This document shows, one piece after another, positions 5,088 through 5,187 of a DNA stretch of 5,187 nucleotides. A program made the position numbers and the translations under genes. The notes under the pieces were generated by a model that made no database searches, was not told the DNA's origin, and worked only from the letters and a program-made list of their open reading frames with translations. The stretch lies in the NCBI GenBank assembly GCA_027482985.1, contig JAIXVO010000359.1, positions 1 to 5,187 on the forward strand, written 5' to 3'. Numbering within the stretch: the stretch's first letter is position 1; each line of letters begins with the position of its first letter. This DNA comes from Cyanobacteriota bacterium (GTDB lineage: Bacteria; Cyanobacteriota; Cyanobacteriia; Leptolyngbyales; Leptolyngbyaceae).

Positions 5088-5187
5088 CAATGGCAATGGG
5101 CGATCGCGCTACAACCCTATCACCTCCCGCTTCGCTCCCGACTCTTGACTCCCTCCCCGCCCTCCGCTTCTTCCACTCCCTTCCCCC
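5049..5187. other. Low-complexity region after the kinase gene, no gene supported
   Basis: The stretch begins with the rest of the purine repeat, passes a GCAATG doublet (5087-5098) and a HIP1 site (5100-5107), and becomes pyrimidine-rich from about 5134 (36 of 39 bases in 5149-5187). CTCCCTCCCC at 5149-5158 is the exact inverted complement of GGGGAGGGAG at 4991-5000 and 5067-5076, so the transcript could fold back over a long loop. GACTCTT-GACTCCC (5140-5153) resembles a degenerate heptamer repeat. I see no clean hairpin-plus-T-run terminator and no convincing start of another gene. Confidence 0.6.

Noticed and set aside
4951..5148. Separate small plus-strand gene spanning the repeat
   Set aside because: Its first half is out of frame over the conserved kinase end and the rest is repeat-encoded low-complexity sequence.
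4990..5187. CRISPR array or insertion sequence end
   Set aside because: The repeats are short, contiguous and degenerate without uniform spacers, and there is no transposase or defined terminal inverted repeat.

Overview
The window is very probably cyanobacterial. The HIP1 octamer GCGATCGC occurs 15 times by my count in 5.2 kb (first at 122-129, last at 5100-5107), which is a cyanobacterial genome signature. Every recognisable product also fits: a CHAT/CHASE2 protein, a DUF1822 protein, a cyanobacterial-type MinC and a plant/cyanobacterial-type D-glycerate 3-kinase. The GC-rich base composition would suit a Leptolyngbya- or Oscillatoriales-like lineage, but the exact taxon is a guess.

Layout. 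On the minus strand, read from right to left, are minC (3868-3017), an ECF-like sigma factor (2901-2272), a DUF1822 protein (2256-1291) and a CHAT-TM-CHASE2 protein (1266 to beyond base 1, C-terminus missing). The last three genes are separated by only 15 and 24 bases, so they look like one operon. A 115-base gap with a 16-bp tandem repeat and a small inverted repeat separates them from minC. On the plus strand a D-glycerate 3-kinase gene (about 3945-5048) diverges from minC across a short shared promoter region. It ends inside a purine-rich, potentially G-quadruplex-forming repeat. The last ~140 bases are low-complexity and hold no gene I can support.

How the genes may work together. MinC and glycerate kinase are housekeeping functions: division-site placement and the last step of photorespiration. 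The interesting unit is sigma - DUF1822 - CHAT/CHASE2. It places a transcription initiation factor, a cyanobacteria-typical protein of unknown function, and a membrane-anchored caspase-like protease in one transcript. The protease keeps its His-Cys dyad and carries the start of a CHASE2 sensor domain. My hypothesis is a signal-gated protease that controls a sigma factor, with DUF1822 as adaptor, inhibitor or substrate. It parallels in logic the CHAT protease / Csx30 / sigma-factor arrangement of type III-E CRISPR loci. The families and gene order are read from sequence; the regulatory circuit is inference.
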